Positions 50,700 to 63,744 of a stretch of DNA of 64,000 nt are shown here, in pieces. How positions within the stretch are numbered: the first letter of the stretch is position 1; the number at the start of each line of letters is the position of its first letter. The notes beneath the pieces are model-generated. The model saw only the letters and a program-made list of their open reading frames with translations. It did not search any database and was not told the DNA's origin. The stretch lies in NCBI RefSeq assembly GCF_021347895.1, contig NC_067129.1:35870604-35934603 (forward strand), in the 5' to 3' direction. The DNA is from Acanthochromis polyacanthus (taxonomy: Eukaryota; Chordata; Actinopteri; Pomacentridae). A program made the translations under genes and the position numbers.

Positions 50700-51530
50700 C
50701 ACCGCTGTCAAATGTACAAATATTTGGACAGTGGTACAATAGTCAGCATTTGGGCTCTGTACACCACCATAATGGGTTTGGATTGAAACAATCAAGATGT
50801 GCTTTAAGGGGCAACTTCCAGCTTTAATTTGAGGGTATTTACATCTAAATCGAGTGAATGGTGTAGGAATTACTATACATTTTATTTGTGCCTTCCATTT
50901 TTGGGAGGACCAAAAATAACTGGACAATTGGCTGCTCTGTTGTTCCATGACCAGGTGTGTGTTATTCTGTATTTTTTACATTTACATGGAACAGGTAAAA
51001 GGTCTAGAGTTCATGTCAAGTGTGGTATTTGGAATCTGGTGAAGTCAACTCTCATAATGAAGTCCAAAGAGCTGTCACGATCAATCCAGCAAGCCATCCT
51101 TAGCCTGAAAAATCAAAAGAAACCCATCAGTGGAGAGGGAAAAACATTAAGTGTGGCCAAATCTACTGTTTGGGACATTCTTCAAAAGAAAGAATGCGCC
51201 GGTGAGCTCTGCAATGCCAAAACCAGGAATGAAACCCAATGTCTGACAATGTCTATGGGTTCCAGACTTCAGGCTTTCATTGACTTCACAGAATTTGTAA
51301 CCAAATATTGAAAGTGACAATTTCATTCATGATTATGTTAGTTTGTCCAATTTGGTCCCATGAAAAGGTGGAGGGAACATCTAAAATGTGTTGAAATTCC
51401 ACCACTGTTGACTTGATTTGGATGTAAATACCCTCACATTAAAGATGAAAGGCAACACTAAAAGCACATCTTGACTGTTTTGTTTCAAATCTATTGTGAT
51501 GTTGGACAGAGGTTAAATATGAGTACTAAC
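50700..51530 (+). mobile_element. Decayed Tc1-like element with partial transposase
   Basis: The segment at about 50768-50940 (gaaacaatcaagatgtgc, gagggtatttacatc) is matched in inverted form at about 51335-51505, giving ~170-bp imperfect terminal repeats. Inside, a frame from 51058 reads MKSKELSRSIQQAILSLKNQ and then VAKSTVWDILQKKECAGEL, the first helix-turn-helix of a Tc1 transposase. It then runs into unrelated sequence. The catalytic domain has been lost. Borders are approximate. Confidence 0.75.
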
Positions 51531-51948
51531 CAATGTGCTATCAGCATCTGGACCTGTGTTACATGTTTGTGTGACCAGTGGTAGTTGCATATTTTCTCCA
51601 GTTTGATGTGAAAATGCAGAGAAGAAAACATCAAATTCTGTGTCCAGGATCATTACTGGTGGTTAGAGGTGGGTCTGCGGCTACTAACAAGTGAGATAAC
51701 ATCAGTTTTCACAGTGACAAAGCGCATCGGGTCCAGAGCACAAGCAGCACGCTGGATGTTTTCTGCAACATTCCTGTGGTTGTGCATTAGGAATTAATCC
51801 CAGACTGTTAGTGCAGGGTTCTACTACAACATCTGTAGGCATCTGAAGGGGAACATATGGCACCAATGACCTCCACTGTGGTACAATGGCATGTGGATGC
51901 TCCAAGGCACCCGGTCACAGCTTGGTAATTATGCATGGGATTTTGGGG

Positions 51949-52068
51949 CTACTGCAACACAACTGTCACTCTACACTGCGATACTTGCCAGATTTGGCCC
52001 GCTGTGACTTCTCCCTCATTCCTAAAAGGAAATTCAAGTTGAGGAGTTGCTATTTGAACATAGTTTAG
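51949..52068 (+). pseudogene. Mariner-like transposase remnant
   Basis: A 40-residue frame contains QHNCHSTLRYLPDLARCDFSLIPKRKFKL. The second half resembles the PYSPDLAPCDFFLFPKLK motif that carries the last catalytic Asp of mariner transposases. No intact flanks or terminal repeats were found. This could be a short relic, and the match is by eye. Confidence 0.5.
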
Positions 52069-53120
52069 GAGATTGAGAAGATATGGTGTTTGAAATATTT
52101 ACCTACATTTCAGGCAGGGGTAGCTGTGTTGCAGGAGCACTTGGAGAGTATCACTGCACCGAGAGACAACTTTTGATAAAGATAGTGGCCAAATTTAAAT
52201 CAGGCACAGGTTTTGATTCTTGTAGTCCCAGAACTTTTTGATTGCATCTCATATTGCAGCTTGCAACAAGCACAAAGTGATCAGTCTTGGGTGGAACAAA
52301 TGAACGACGTCTGGATGGTGTGAGCGGCTCAACTTCAAGTTCTAATTTAATGTACCTCACCTCACCTCCAGTTCCCGTGGGGGTCGACGCCCATGTACAT
52401 TTAAAAATTACAGTTATATGATCAAATTCAGCAAAATGTACTCACCCTCGCATGTTAAAGCTCTTACAAATAGTTGTACATGAGAGTAACAACATGTTTT
52501 TATGTAAAGTGCTAACAGTTCAGCAATCTAACCGCCTGCAAATAAAAACTCGTAGAGGCAGCTGGTCTTAGCTCTGATGGTCTGTAGCTTTTGATTTCCT
52601 ATGGGAGAGAGTGAAAACAAACGCTGTACTTGATGTCTGGTGTTCTCAATAGACACCAAGTTCTCCATATTATTTCATGTGTTAATATGATTTACAAAGC
52701 CACATTTGCCATCCTCCTTAGTTGTTTGTGTTTTGTTCAGTCATGTTGTCAAAGCACACCAGTAAACCATCCCTAAGCAGCCTCTCAGTGGACATTCAGC
52801 ATGTTTTAAAGTATAATGAAAGCCTAATCTCTGTTGCACCATCTTAAAAACCTCCATTGGAGTCTGACATCTAAGTGCTGATGAACAATATTCACGGCTT
52901 CAACAAGGACATCACTGATGTGGGTGAACAGTTTTGGACGTCCACAATTATCATCCTCCCTTGGTAGAAATCCTTTTTTTTTTTTTTTTACTTTGGTTAA
53001 CATGTCCATATAGTGTCTTTATCAGCTTTCAAGACACACATCATGAGCAACTGACCATTTTATTCTGTGTAATGTGCATTTTACTGGATAAAATTATTGA
53101 CAGATAAACATATACTGCCT
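52069..53120. other. Intron sequence, no feature recognised
   Basis: Includes a 14-base T-run near 52975-52989. No gene or complete repeat seen up to the target duplication of the solo LTR. Confidence 0.45.
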
Positions 53121-53985
53121 CTATCTGTCGCAAACTAGGGAAGGCTGGACCAAAGCAGAGAGCCACACTACCAAGACCAGAGGGAATTTAGAATGATTTG
53201 TCGGGGATGAATAATGGCTGGGATGGGGAAACCAGAGTGCAGGAGCGGCTGGTGTAGTGGGGGGTTTTGGCCAGGAACGGGGGGTCCAGGCAGGGACAGG
53301 AGGGGTCCAGGCAGGGGAACAGAGGGTCCAGGCAGGGGAACAGAGGGTCCAGGCAGGGGGAAACCGGTGATGAGTTGCTGGGGAAAATGGACGAGGGTTC
53401 TGGGTGGCTGGATCCCGGGCAGCTGGGTCTGAGTGGAGGCAGGAGAAAACAATGTAAGAAAACAAAGGCAGGAGCTCAACAGAATATGCAGGAGGCTAGA
53501 GAGTGAACTGAACTGCGTGGTCTTTGTTCAACAATCTGGCAGGGATGAGCAGGTTCTTATTGTTGAGGTGAGTAATTAGTGTGACGTCCCTCAGCTGTCC
53601 GGGAGCCGTGGAGGTGGTTGATTGCCTGAGTGGAGTCAACTGGGAAGCTAGACTCCACTCAGGCACCGAGCTGTAGGGGGAGAGACAGGGCAGAGGAGCG
53701 GATGGGAGACAGGCAAGACAGACAGGGCAGAGGAGCGGATGGGAGACAGGCAAGACAGACAGGGCAGAGGAGCGGATGGGAGACAGGCAAGACAGACAGG
53801 GCAGAGGAGCGGATGGGAGACAGCAAGACAGACAGGGCAGAGGAGCAGATAGGAGACAGCAAGACAGACAGGCCAGAGGAACAGGAGAGGGGGAAAGGAG
53901 CATGAGAGGGAGAGAGATGGGGAAAAAGGTATTTGGGATGCCAGATGGGAAAGACAGGGGATGAGAAGGGAGCTCTGACACTATC
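53121..53985 (-). mobile_element. Solo LTR (53126-53980) with TSD CTATC
   Basis: This 855-bp sequence starts TGTCGCAAACT and ends GCTCTGACA. It shares the order of landmarks with the LTRs at 6507-7397 and 9384-10332: agagccacactaccaag, the ggtccaggcagggg minisatellite (about 53280-53360), gccgtggagg.ggttgattgcctgagtgg, and the cagggcagaggagcggatgggaga minisatellite (about 53685-53880). CTATC flanks both sides (53121-53125, 53981-53985). It is more divergent than the paired LTRs. Recombination between two LTRs of an older insertion would leave exactly this. Confidence 0.9.
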
Positions 53986-55201
53986 TGGGAGCGCATCCAG
54001 CTGACATTTTTGCCCACTCACTACAGAGTAACTTTAAATCTTTGATACATTGTCAGCTACATTTCTAAACCAAGACAGCGTCCAACCTCAGATTTCAACC
54101 CCTGAAGACTTCTAGATTACCTATTTGTTCTGCAATTCAAATAGTTTTGGTGGATAGTTTATCTAATGCTGCCAAAGGGGAAATTAGAAAACTCATTCAA
54201 GGCAGCATTAGCAGTAAAGATAAAGATGTGAAAGAGCTGATAGCAGTGAAGCACCTGACTGTTGGTGAGTTTATCCCACACCTTGATTCTTTGCCTGTGT
54301 GTGCGATACTGTGGGCAGCTTGTCAGGGAGTGTCAAGGAATAACAGGGGGATAGAGGGCAGCGTAGAGAGCCATAATGTCACAGTGAGCAGTGGGCTAAT
54401 GAATAGGATTCACCCCCGGCCAGAGGCAAAGTTAATGAACTCCTGCTAGCTGGGATAATTAATGCCAGACTGCTACCCGGCTGGACAAAACACTCGCCTT
54501 TTCTCTTTCTTTTCTGGCCGGCTCGCTCTCCATCTCACCTCCTTTTCGTCATTCACTCAATTAGTTGTATGCCACGCCGGAGGTGAGTTTTAGGGAAATG
54601 TATGGCTCATGAGGGAGAGAGTGATTTCTGTGGATCCAAATAATCAGATTCAACACAGAGTCTTCAGGTCAAAGATAGATTAGGGGAAATTGGGAGGCTC
54701 ATCCTGTGGGGAATGTGCTCCTGTTCCCTCCCTCTCCTCCTTTCCATTTCCAGAAAATAATGAGCTGAATAAAACTGCCGCCTCCCTGTAACTGCTTGGT
54801 CCTGCAGAAACTCACCATGCTCTCTGAGGCAGCTGTGCGCAGATTGTTTTTAAAGAGATCTGACCAGCAAATATTGCAGAACATTTTGCCTGTCCAGCTA
54901 AATCAGCATTTAATTGGCTTCATACCTTTTCCGGTGAGTGTCCCCCTGAGCTGCAGACACTCAGAACAGTCAGAACAGCAGGGCGGCCTAAGGTAACTCC
55001 TACTGCCATTCACAAATCACAAAATCTGCCCCTTCTGGGTTTTATTTCATTTTAATAAATCTAATAGAGCATAGTTTAACCATGATTCGAGCTGCAGAGC
55101 TTAAAAGTGGAGGTTAGGTTGTTTTTTTCATGTACAGATAATCCAGCTGTGTGCACACACTGTAACACCTGCATCTCTTTCCACCTCTTTCTGCTTTGTA
55201 G
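53986..55201. other. gria4 intron 3 of the visible set, 3' part
   Basis: Ordinary sequence without recognised repeats, ending with the acceptor ttctgctttgtag. Confidence 0.5.
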
Positions 55202-56921
<1,720 letters not shown>

Positions 56922-56923
56922 TA

Positions 56924-57597
56924 TACTGACAGTCAATAGAAACTTTGAGGTTGAAATGTACGCAGAATTCTACTTGTAGGGGGGTTGTAATTATTCATTG
57001 TGGATTTACTGATGATCTAGTGCCCTGGTAGTTGAGATAATGATGAGTTGTCATTTTGTCATGATTCATTGCACATGGGTTGGTCACTGCAAAAGTGAAC
57101 CAAATACACACCAAGCAATACTCAGTGAGTATCTGCACAATTTGAGAATGGGTTTTGAAGGCCTATATAAAGGCCCAAAAAAGGCCACCATTGTTAGTCC
57201 AGTGAACAGCATCATGCCGCGTCTATCACATGAACAACGTCTCCGGGCACTGGGTATGGTGGAGGCCGGTTTGAGCTACAGTGATGTAGCCAGGCGTATG
57301 GGCTGTTCCCAACCCACAATCAGAAGCCTGGTCCAAAGCATGCACCGACGGATTGCTGCCTGCATCGAAGCAAATGGAGGCCATACTCGATATTGACTGT
57401 TGTGACTTTGTGTTTGGCAGGTGCCGTTTTCTTTTGTGAAATTCTTTATTTTGAAATCATTCTTGAAATTTTAGATTTTTGTTTCTGTATGCCAATATGC
57501 TAAACAAATGATTCATATGAAGAAAATCCAGTTTCGGGCTTCAAAATAAAAATTATGTTGAAAAATATGGTCTCAAAGTTTTTAATGACTGTCAGTG
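56924..57597 (+). mobile_element. Internally deleted Tc1-like element (674 bp)
   Basis: The left end (actgacagtcaatagaaactttgag) and the right end (complement of ctcaaagtttttaatgactgtcagt) form imperfect terminal inverted repeats bordered by TA (56922-56923, 57598-57599). It keeps the start and end of a transposase gene and lacks the middle. Its right end is only 59 bases before the gria4 exon at 57657, so it lies next to the branch-point region of that exon. Confidence 0.85.
57214..57396 (+). CDS. In-frame N/C-terminal fusion remnant of a Tc1-type transposase (60 aa)
   Basis: The frame starts MPRLSHEQRLRALGMVEAGL and continues YSDVARRMGCSQPTIRSLVQ, the first helix-turn-helix of a Tc1-like transposase. 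It then passes directly into SMHRRIAACIEANGGHTRY-stop, which is the typical C-terminus of the same family. The roughly 270 residues between, including all catalytic residues, are missing, but reading frame is kept across the junction (after LVQ, about residue 41). Such a peptide could still bind the element's ends, though this is inference. It may equally be an inert by-product of a deletion that happened to be in frame. The in-frame extension upstream to 57040 is not thought to belong to it. Confidence 0.65.
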   Translation: MPRLSHEQRLRALGMVEAGLSYSDVARRMGCSQPTIRSLVQSMHRRIAACIEANGGHTRY

Positions 57598-57656
57598 TAC
57601 TTGCCTATCCTTGTCGGCTACTTCATGTCCTGTTGTTTTTGTGTTTGTGTGTTCAG

Positions 57657-57761
57657 GTCCGGCTGCAGGGATTAACAGGTAATGTCCAGTTTGACCACTA
57701 TGGCCGCAGGGTCAACTACACTATGGACGTGTTTGAGCTGAAGAATAATGGACCCAGACGG
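57657..57761 (+). CDS. gria4: gria4 exon (amino-terminal domain, part 5 of 6 visible)
   Basis: This 105-bp exon (35 codons, phase 0/0) encodes [20 protein letters not shown] through [10 protein letters not shown]|gtaaaa. The acceptor is gtgtttgtgtgttcag. The residues [19 protein letters not shown] agree with GluA4. NYT is an N-glycosylation sequon conserved in AMPA subunits. It lies directly downstream of a Tc1-derived insertion. Confidence 0.95.
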
Positions 57762-58025
57762 GTAAAACTTCACACCCCATTGCTTTCATTTGTGTTGTGG
57801 ATGAGTCTCTGTCTAAGTGAAGTCAATAATACTGTGTATTTTAGCAACAGACTGTATACAATCAGTGGTTTCAGCTTCTACAATTGTACCAGATGGGTTT
57901 CCTGGTGATGCAAGAGATGTGCACACAAATGGTTCCCAAAAAATTATGCAAAATTGAATGACATTACTAGGAGACTAATCTGCGGAATTTGTAAAATTAT
58001 CAGCTAGAAAATATTTATTTTATTA

Positions 58026-58420
58026 AAGAGCCCATGTTGTGCTTTTTCAGCTTTTCCCTTTACTTTGGTGTGTTAGAGAGATGCTTTTTTTGCCATGTAA
58101 AAGGTGCAAAATCCACACAAAAACATTCCATCTTACCTCCCTGAAACACCTCATTCTAAGTCTAGACATTTCTTCCTTTACTTGTCTATGTCATCATGTC
58201 ACATATTTGCATATAACCTGTCTAACAGCTAATTTTACCCTCAAACTAAGAAGTTCCTGTTTCGAGCTGCATCCCTGCACTCATAGATCTCTTGTTATAA
58301 TACATAACCATCATTATCTTGCATTTGTCAGAGCAGCTGACAAATCAGAACAGACTGAGCTTTTCGGAAGGAAGATCTTAAAGAGCTAAAATTAAGAATT
58401 TCACAGTTATAAGAGGGTTA
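58026..58420. repeat. Probable interspersed repeat (ttaaagagcccatgttgtgc type)
   Basis: The opening ttaaagagcccatgttgtgctttttcagcttttccc resembles a teleost repeat that I recall as usually reading TTAAAGTGCCCATATTATGC. The remainder is compatible, but I cannot define the right border or class. Confidence 0.35.
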
Positions 58421-58595
58421 TAATGCTGCAGCAGTGTATATTATTAGGGCTACAACTAACAGTTGTTTTTTTGTTTTTTGTGGTTGAAAAATCTGTTTAT
58501 TTTCTCAAATAGTTGATTGTTTATAAAATGTGATAAAATGTCTTTTTTTTGTCCACAACTTAGATATTGTCTTTATTTACTGTCATAAAGTATCA

Positions 58596-58812
58596 ACCCG
58601 CCCGGCAAACAGGCAGACGGGTCCCCCCACATAAAGAGCCAGGTTCTGCTCAAGGTTTTTTTCCTCTGTTAAAAGGGTGCTTTTCTTGACACTGTCACCT
58701 TTAGGCTTGCTCTGGGGGTCAGGCATATGGGTTCTGTAAAGCATCTTGAGACAATTTGACTGTAATTGGCGCTATTTAAATAAAATTGAATTGAATTAAA
58801 TTGAATTTTATA
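58596..58812 (+). repeat. Teleost interspersed repeat with GGCGCTATTTAAATAAAATTGAA tail
   Basis: The sequence from acccgcccggcaaacaggca through gggtccccccacat, aaaagggtgcttttcttgacactgtc and attggcgctatttaaataaaattgaattga follows the order of a very common fish repeat ending in (AATTG)n. It is probably the 3' end of a retroposon in + orientation. The name is not known to me. Confidence 0.6.
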
Positions 58813-60770
58813 TTGAGGTTGAAAATTAGACTGAAAGTGAATGTTTATTTTGAGGTAAGACAGTATAGTTTTAGTATCTTAAGGACATGCATTGTAATGT
58901 TTATTATTTTTGTAGGAATTTTATATACTCTGCACTTTTAACCAAGTGGTCAGTTGATATTTTCAGACAGCAGAGCGAACTTTACATAAAGCCATAGGTA
59001 GTACATAGAAAATGGACGCAGTGACAGTGATTAGCAATTCAGTTTAATTGATTCAATTTGATTCAATTTAATTAATTAAATGTAATTTACAAAGTAAACA
59101 TCATGCTGTATTGAAGGAGACTTGAAACTAGTGATTGGGGTCATAAGCTTATTAGAGAAAGGTTTATTGGGAAAACAGATCAAGGAAGAACTCGGGACAT
59201 TTTCTGATAGACTTCTGTGCAATTGGACTTGTTTTGCAAGCAGATATGTTGCCCCCTGCTGGCTGTTTCGAATAATGCAGATGCTATGCTATCTAGCCAA
59301 GAGCTGACAGAGAAGTCACTTCTAAACAGTAATTTTACTGGCTTCCAACAAGCTGCTTCATTTCCACATACTAAAAAAAGCCTCTTTATGAATGACCATG
59401 ACATTGTGGAAACTTGAGTGCACATCCTTGACTATCTGTACGCAGGGAACCCATCTGTATTTTCTTACATGTTTAAAGATGTGAGCAGACTGCTGTCATG
59501 TGAGGTTGACATGATGCAATATGTAGTGTGGCATTTTCTATTATCATAAGTAGGTGGTAAAAAAAATGCTTCAGCCTCTGCCAACGTCTCTGCTTCTGGT
59601 ATGAGAGGATGGATGTCTGCAGATGAAATTCAGGGGAAAATGGAAAAGGAGAGCGAGAGAGAGGGAGTACTTGTGAGAGTGATGGCGAGAGGATGAAATG
59701 AAATAGAAAGCAATCAAGGTAGCGGGGAGGCGAGGAGGAGGCCGAGAGGAGTTCCCATCAATCTTCTGCTGCTTTGGCCTGTCGTCCTGCAGCACAGCGA
59801 GGGTCCTGTCAGGACACACTTGGTGTTAGTGTGTGTTTCAGTGTGTTTTGGTGTGAGTTAATGTGTGTTGGTGTGTGTTTGTGGGTCACAGCTTCTCTCC
59901 TACATTTTCCATGTCCCTCAATCATCTCAATGCCACACCACAGAGGGGGAATCAGCCAGTCATAGCCCTCTGTCCCTGGCCGCTGACTAATGGCTGCTCC
60001 CAAAGCTATAAGATCAATACACCAGTTTAGCACAATACTGCATGCAGTTTATGTTTTTTTTTTCTGAAACTGCCATCCAGTGCCATGCAGCTCCTCTTCT
60101 TCAGTCACAAGACACTTCTATTGTGACCACAACATCACAGTTTGTGTCAGTTCCAGTCGGTCACTTCGACCCTGAAGGATTTCTGGATGATGATGTCGCC
60201 TGAAATAGCTTTTGGACAAAAACAAGCATCACAACATTGATCTTGAAACAGGCTTCTTGCACAGGGGAGTTTTAAATCCAAAGGCCCAGGCATTAATTCA
60301 GTATCGCTACTGTGTTTAAGTGGCCTCACACATGATGTGATGACACTTTAATGTGCATATGACAGTCTTTTCTCTGAGTGCTCCTGAAGGGAACACTAAA
60401 GGAAAATCACCAGCTCCAAAATAGGAATTATTGAGCATAATAACAGCAAGAATTTTTAATGCAACTTTATTAATTTAGTCAAGCATTGTAGACATTTTGT
60501 TCATCAGATGCTCAGAAATATACACCAAATCCTCAGATTTGTCTTCACTGTCAAAGCTTTCATCTTTCAAAGCTTAGTTCCGAGCCACTATAAACCATTG
60601 CATGAAATGTACAGTGTAAATTGACTAAATTTATCAATAACTGGACAGTGAAATTTCATCCGTTGGTGGAGACGATGCAAATAAAAGTTCTGTCCAAAGC
60701 CTTTAATGAACTTTGATAAGACTATTATAAGAAATACTATTAAAAAAAACAGTTACTATCAGAAAATGTA
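58813..60770. other. gria4 intron 5 of the visible set, middle part
   Basis: No exon recognised. A GT-rich stretch lies at about 59820-59885. Confidence 0.45.
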
Positions 60771-61120
60771 CACAATCGTTCAAAAGTTTGGGGTCACTTA
60801 GAAATGTCCGTATTTTTGAAAGAAAAGTAGTTTTTCAGTGAAGATAACATTAAATAATCAGAAATACAGTCTAGACATTATTGATGTGGTAAATAACTAT
60901 TCTAGGTGGAAACAGCTGATTTTTAATGTAATATCTACATAGGGGTACAGAGGAACATTTCCAGCAACCATCAGTCCTGTGTTCTAATGCTACATTGTGC
61001 TAGCTAATCGCATTGAAAGGCTAATTGATGATTAAAACACTTGCACAATTATGTTAGCACATGAATAAAAGTGTGAGTTTTCATGGAAAACGTGAAACTG
61101 TCTGGGTGACCCCACTGTAT
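60771..61120. repeat. MITE-like repeat with caaaagtttggggtcac / gtgacccc ends
   Basis: The left end cgttcaaaagtttggggtcac and right end gggtgaccccactgtat are the partly inverted termini of a repeat widespread in fish, probably a non-coding Tc1/mariner derivative. The inner part (aacagctgatttttaatgtaatatctacatagg and gctaatcgcattgaaaggctaattgatg) is typical of it as far as I recall. No frame is present. Confidence 0.6.
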
Positions 61121-61786
61121 ATATATTTTAGAAAAAGTAAGTTGTATAGAGAAAAAATGCATTGCATTTTGAACAGTCACCTGTTAAAATATTAGGACAG
61201 ATTTTTCAATAAAATTGTGAAGTTTAGTCAGGTGATGTTGTCAGAGCTTATATGTAACCTAATTCTGGAAGAAAACAACAAGAAGTTGAGAAAAAAATAA
61301 GTTTATACAATTCCTAATGATTGAAATTGATGGTGAAAGTTAATATTGCACCATCTTCTACCAATTTTTGTCATAATAGAGTAAAATGTGCTACATGTTT
61401 TCAAGAGTGTTGATCTGTTCTTTAGCACATGATGACACTAATCTGATGACTATATGACTGCACTAATCTGATTTTTCTATCAGGCCGATGTATTTTGCAC
61501 AACTTCTCATGTCGGATTAGTGGTGATCAGAAGCCATTTATTTAAAAGCAGGTGTAAATGATTAACAGTAGGTTGACTGTAAAGCCGATATATCCCTATG
61601 GAGCCATGGGATTTTTCCCAGCTCTTGGTGAAAACCACACCACTGCTACAGCTGAGATTGGGAAATATAAAATGAAAGCCCAGAAAAAAATATAATAAAA
61701 GAATATTTCATCCTTGTTCAATCAAAATCAAAAATATTTAAACTTTTCTGCAATGAAAAGTGAAATTAAGACATAGTTGTGGTTAA

Positions 61787-62033
61787 GGGGCAGCATGGCT
61801 CAGTGGGTAGAGTGACCGTCTTGCAACCGGAGGGTTGGTGATTCAATCCTTGGCCTGTCGAGCTCATGTCGAGGTGTACCTGAGCAAGACACCGAACCTG
61901 GTGCTCCTGGTGGGTCGTGGTTAGTGCATTGCTTGGCAGCTTCCGCCATCAGTGTGTGAATGCGATGTATTCTGTAAAGCGCTTTGGGTATCTTTCAAGT
62001 ATAGTAAAGCGCTATATAAATACAGACCATTTA
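61787..62033 (+). mobile_element. tRNA-derived SINE (plus strand)
   Basis: It starts ggggcagcatggctcagtgg (A-box region) with a B-box-like ggtgattcaatcc near 61839. Its 3' part is gtgtgaatgcgatgtattctgtaaagcgctttggg, then aaagcgctatataaatacagaccattt. It belongs to the same superfamily as the SINE at 49256-49545 but in the opposite orientation. Confidence 0.85.
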
Positions 62034-62723
62034 ATTATGATGCAACGTGATTTTTTTCAGCCATTTCCCTCCTAAATTAATCTTCTCAAAGTGTTTGGCT
62101 GCTCATAATCACATAGTTACGTCACTATTGTTGGACTCTAGAACAAACCTGCATCAAAGTCCTTAAATTCAGGTCTCACCACTTGGCAGCCATCTTGGTT
62201 ATTTCAGTTATTTTAAGCTGACAAGATCAGTTCACTATCTAAATGAATGGTTTGAGTCAACTGCAATTTCAGTGATAACCAGTACATACAAACTACATGT
62301 AAAAGTCATATTTAGATTAAAATGCTTTAAAAATTTGGTGTCTTTGACCAAAAGGTTTTCCCCAAACATTTCCAAACACCATGCTTGCTTCAATGCATGT
62401 TTTGAGTAGACATTGACTACAGGTTCTTTTGACGTTATAGAATTCTCCCATAGATTTCAATTCAGCGTCTCTGTCTACCTAAAACCAGGCTTCTCATTTT
62501 CCTTTGCGTGAAAGTAAGAAGTTTATAATCTGCTGTCTAAGGATGCTTGGATGCAGGACGGACTCTGCTTTCCTCCATGTTGTTTCGACACTTACATCCA
62601 ATTCATGTGGGATTGCATCAGCAAGAAAGTTTCACTAAAATGACAATGCATGAGTTACGCATTTGGCATCATGCTGCTTGTTTCTGCAAATTTGTCGTAT
62701 CTTATACTTTGTTTTTTATGCAG
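62034..62723. other. gria4 intron 5 of the visible set, 3' end
   Basis: No feature recognised. It closes with the acceptor ctttgttttttatgcag. Confidence 0.5.
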
Positions 62724-62834
62724 ATCGGCTACTGGAACGACGCTGACAAACTGGTGCTGATCCAGGACTCTCCGCTGCTTCCAAATGACACTTCTGGCAT
62801 GGAGAACCGCACTGTTGTAGTTACTACCATCATG
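62724..62834 (+). CDS. gria4: gria4 exon (end of amino-terminal domain into ligand-binding domain, part 6 of 6 visible)
   Basis: This 111-bp exon (37 codons, phase 0/0) encodes [20 protein letters not shown], then [17 protein letters not shown]|gtaaga. NDT and NRT are N-glycosylation sequons. The final TVVVTTIM is the first strand of the ligand-binding domain (S1), so the amino-terminal domain and the linker end within this exon. The next expected exon (ESPYVM...) is not visible in the remaining 1.2 kb and should lie beyond the window. Confidence 0.95.
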
Positions 62835-63708
62835 GTAAGAGACCGGCATGTACTCACCAACACAGACACAAACACACACAGACACTCACGCATGCAGTAA
62901 TACTCTTTGCAATTTGTACTGCTGTGAAATGTTATTATGTAGTGCCTCTGCAGTCCACATTGAGGCACGTTTAGTGGCGACACATCAGACATCTGACCTG
63001 AAAATCAAAAAAACTCCAACACTGACCAACCTAATAAAATGTGGTGGTCTGCTGCACTGTTACGCGTCACACTTGCTTTGTAAAATGCTTCCGCAGTCTT
63101 TTACTTTCGAGAGTAAAATACTACAGCAATTTGGAAGTTATTTTACTAGTTATTGAAACCGTCAAAGCCTCTTTAGCTGTAGAGGTTTTAGATATAGTTG
63201 CAAATTCCATTTTTAGTTCCCTTCAAAGGCCCTTATTTTGTATGCCGTGACTGACTCGAGTTCAGGGATAACATGCTTTATTACGATTCCAGTTAAAAAA
63301 ACTCTTAAAGAAATGGGATTTGTTTTTATTAACCAATAGGAACTTCAATAAAATGTCATACCAGTCCAGAACTAACTGCCGTCACTTAGATGGCCTTTTA
63401 TTGCACCAATAAAGCAGTCAAATGGCTCTGCACCCAGCTGCCGTTACCGCAGCTTTTCTTCTTATTGCAGAGATTAGAATTTATAAAAAAACAAGCACAG
63501 AATTAAAACATTTCACATATTGAATGGCCTTTGCATGGCATGTAGCAGTGACTCTAAGTCGGCTGACTATGACTGTAGCAGCCAGATGTTGAGCGTACAT
63601 GTAGCAGCTGAGTGGAGGATGGAGGAAAGTGGGAACGGAGAGTCTTAGCTCAGCACAAATCCTCCCTCTTTTCAGCCCCTGATGAGGAACCCCATTTTAA
63701 GAAACTGA
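62835..63708. other. gria4 intron 6 of the visible set, start
   Basis: A short CA-rich run follows the donor (about 62855-62885). Nothing else is recognised. Confidence 0.5.
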
Positions 63709-63744
63709 CCCCCCCACCGCCCCCCCCCCCCCCCCGCCCCCCCC
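63709..63744. repeat. Poly-C/poly-G tract
   Basis: 36 bases, all C except one A and three G (ccccccaccgc..., then ...cccgcccccccc). On the minus strand this is a G-run long enough for G-quadruplex formation. The length in the assembly may be unreliable. Confidence 0.9.

Noticed and set aside
57040..57213. Upstream extension of the transposase-fusion frame to 57040
   Set aside because: The MPRLS start at 57214 agrees with the family's usual N-terminus. The upstream part lies in the terminal repeat and leader of the element.
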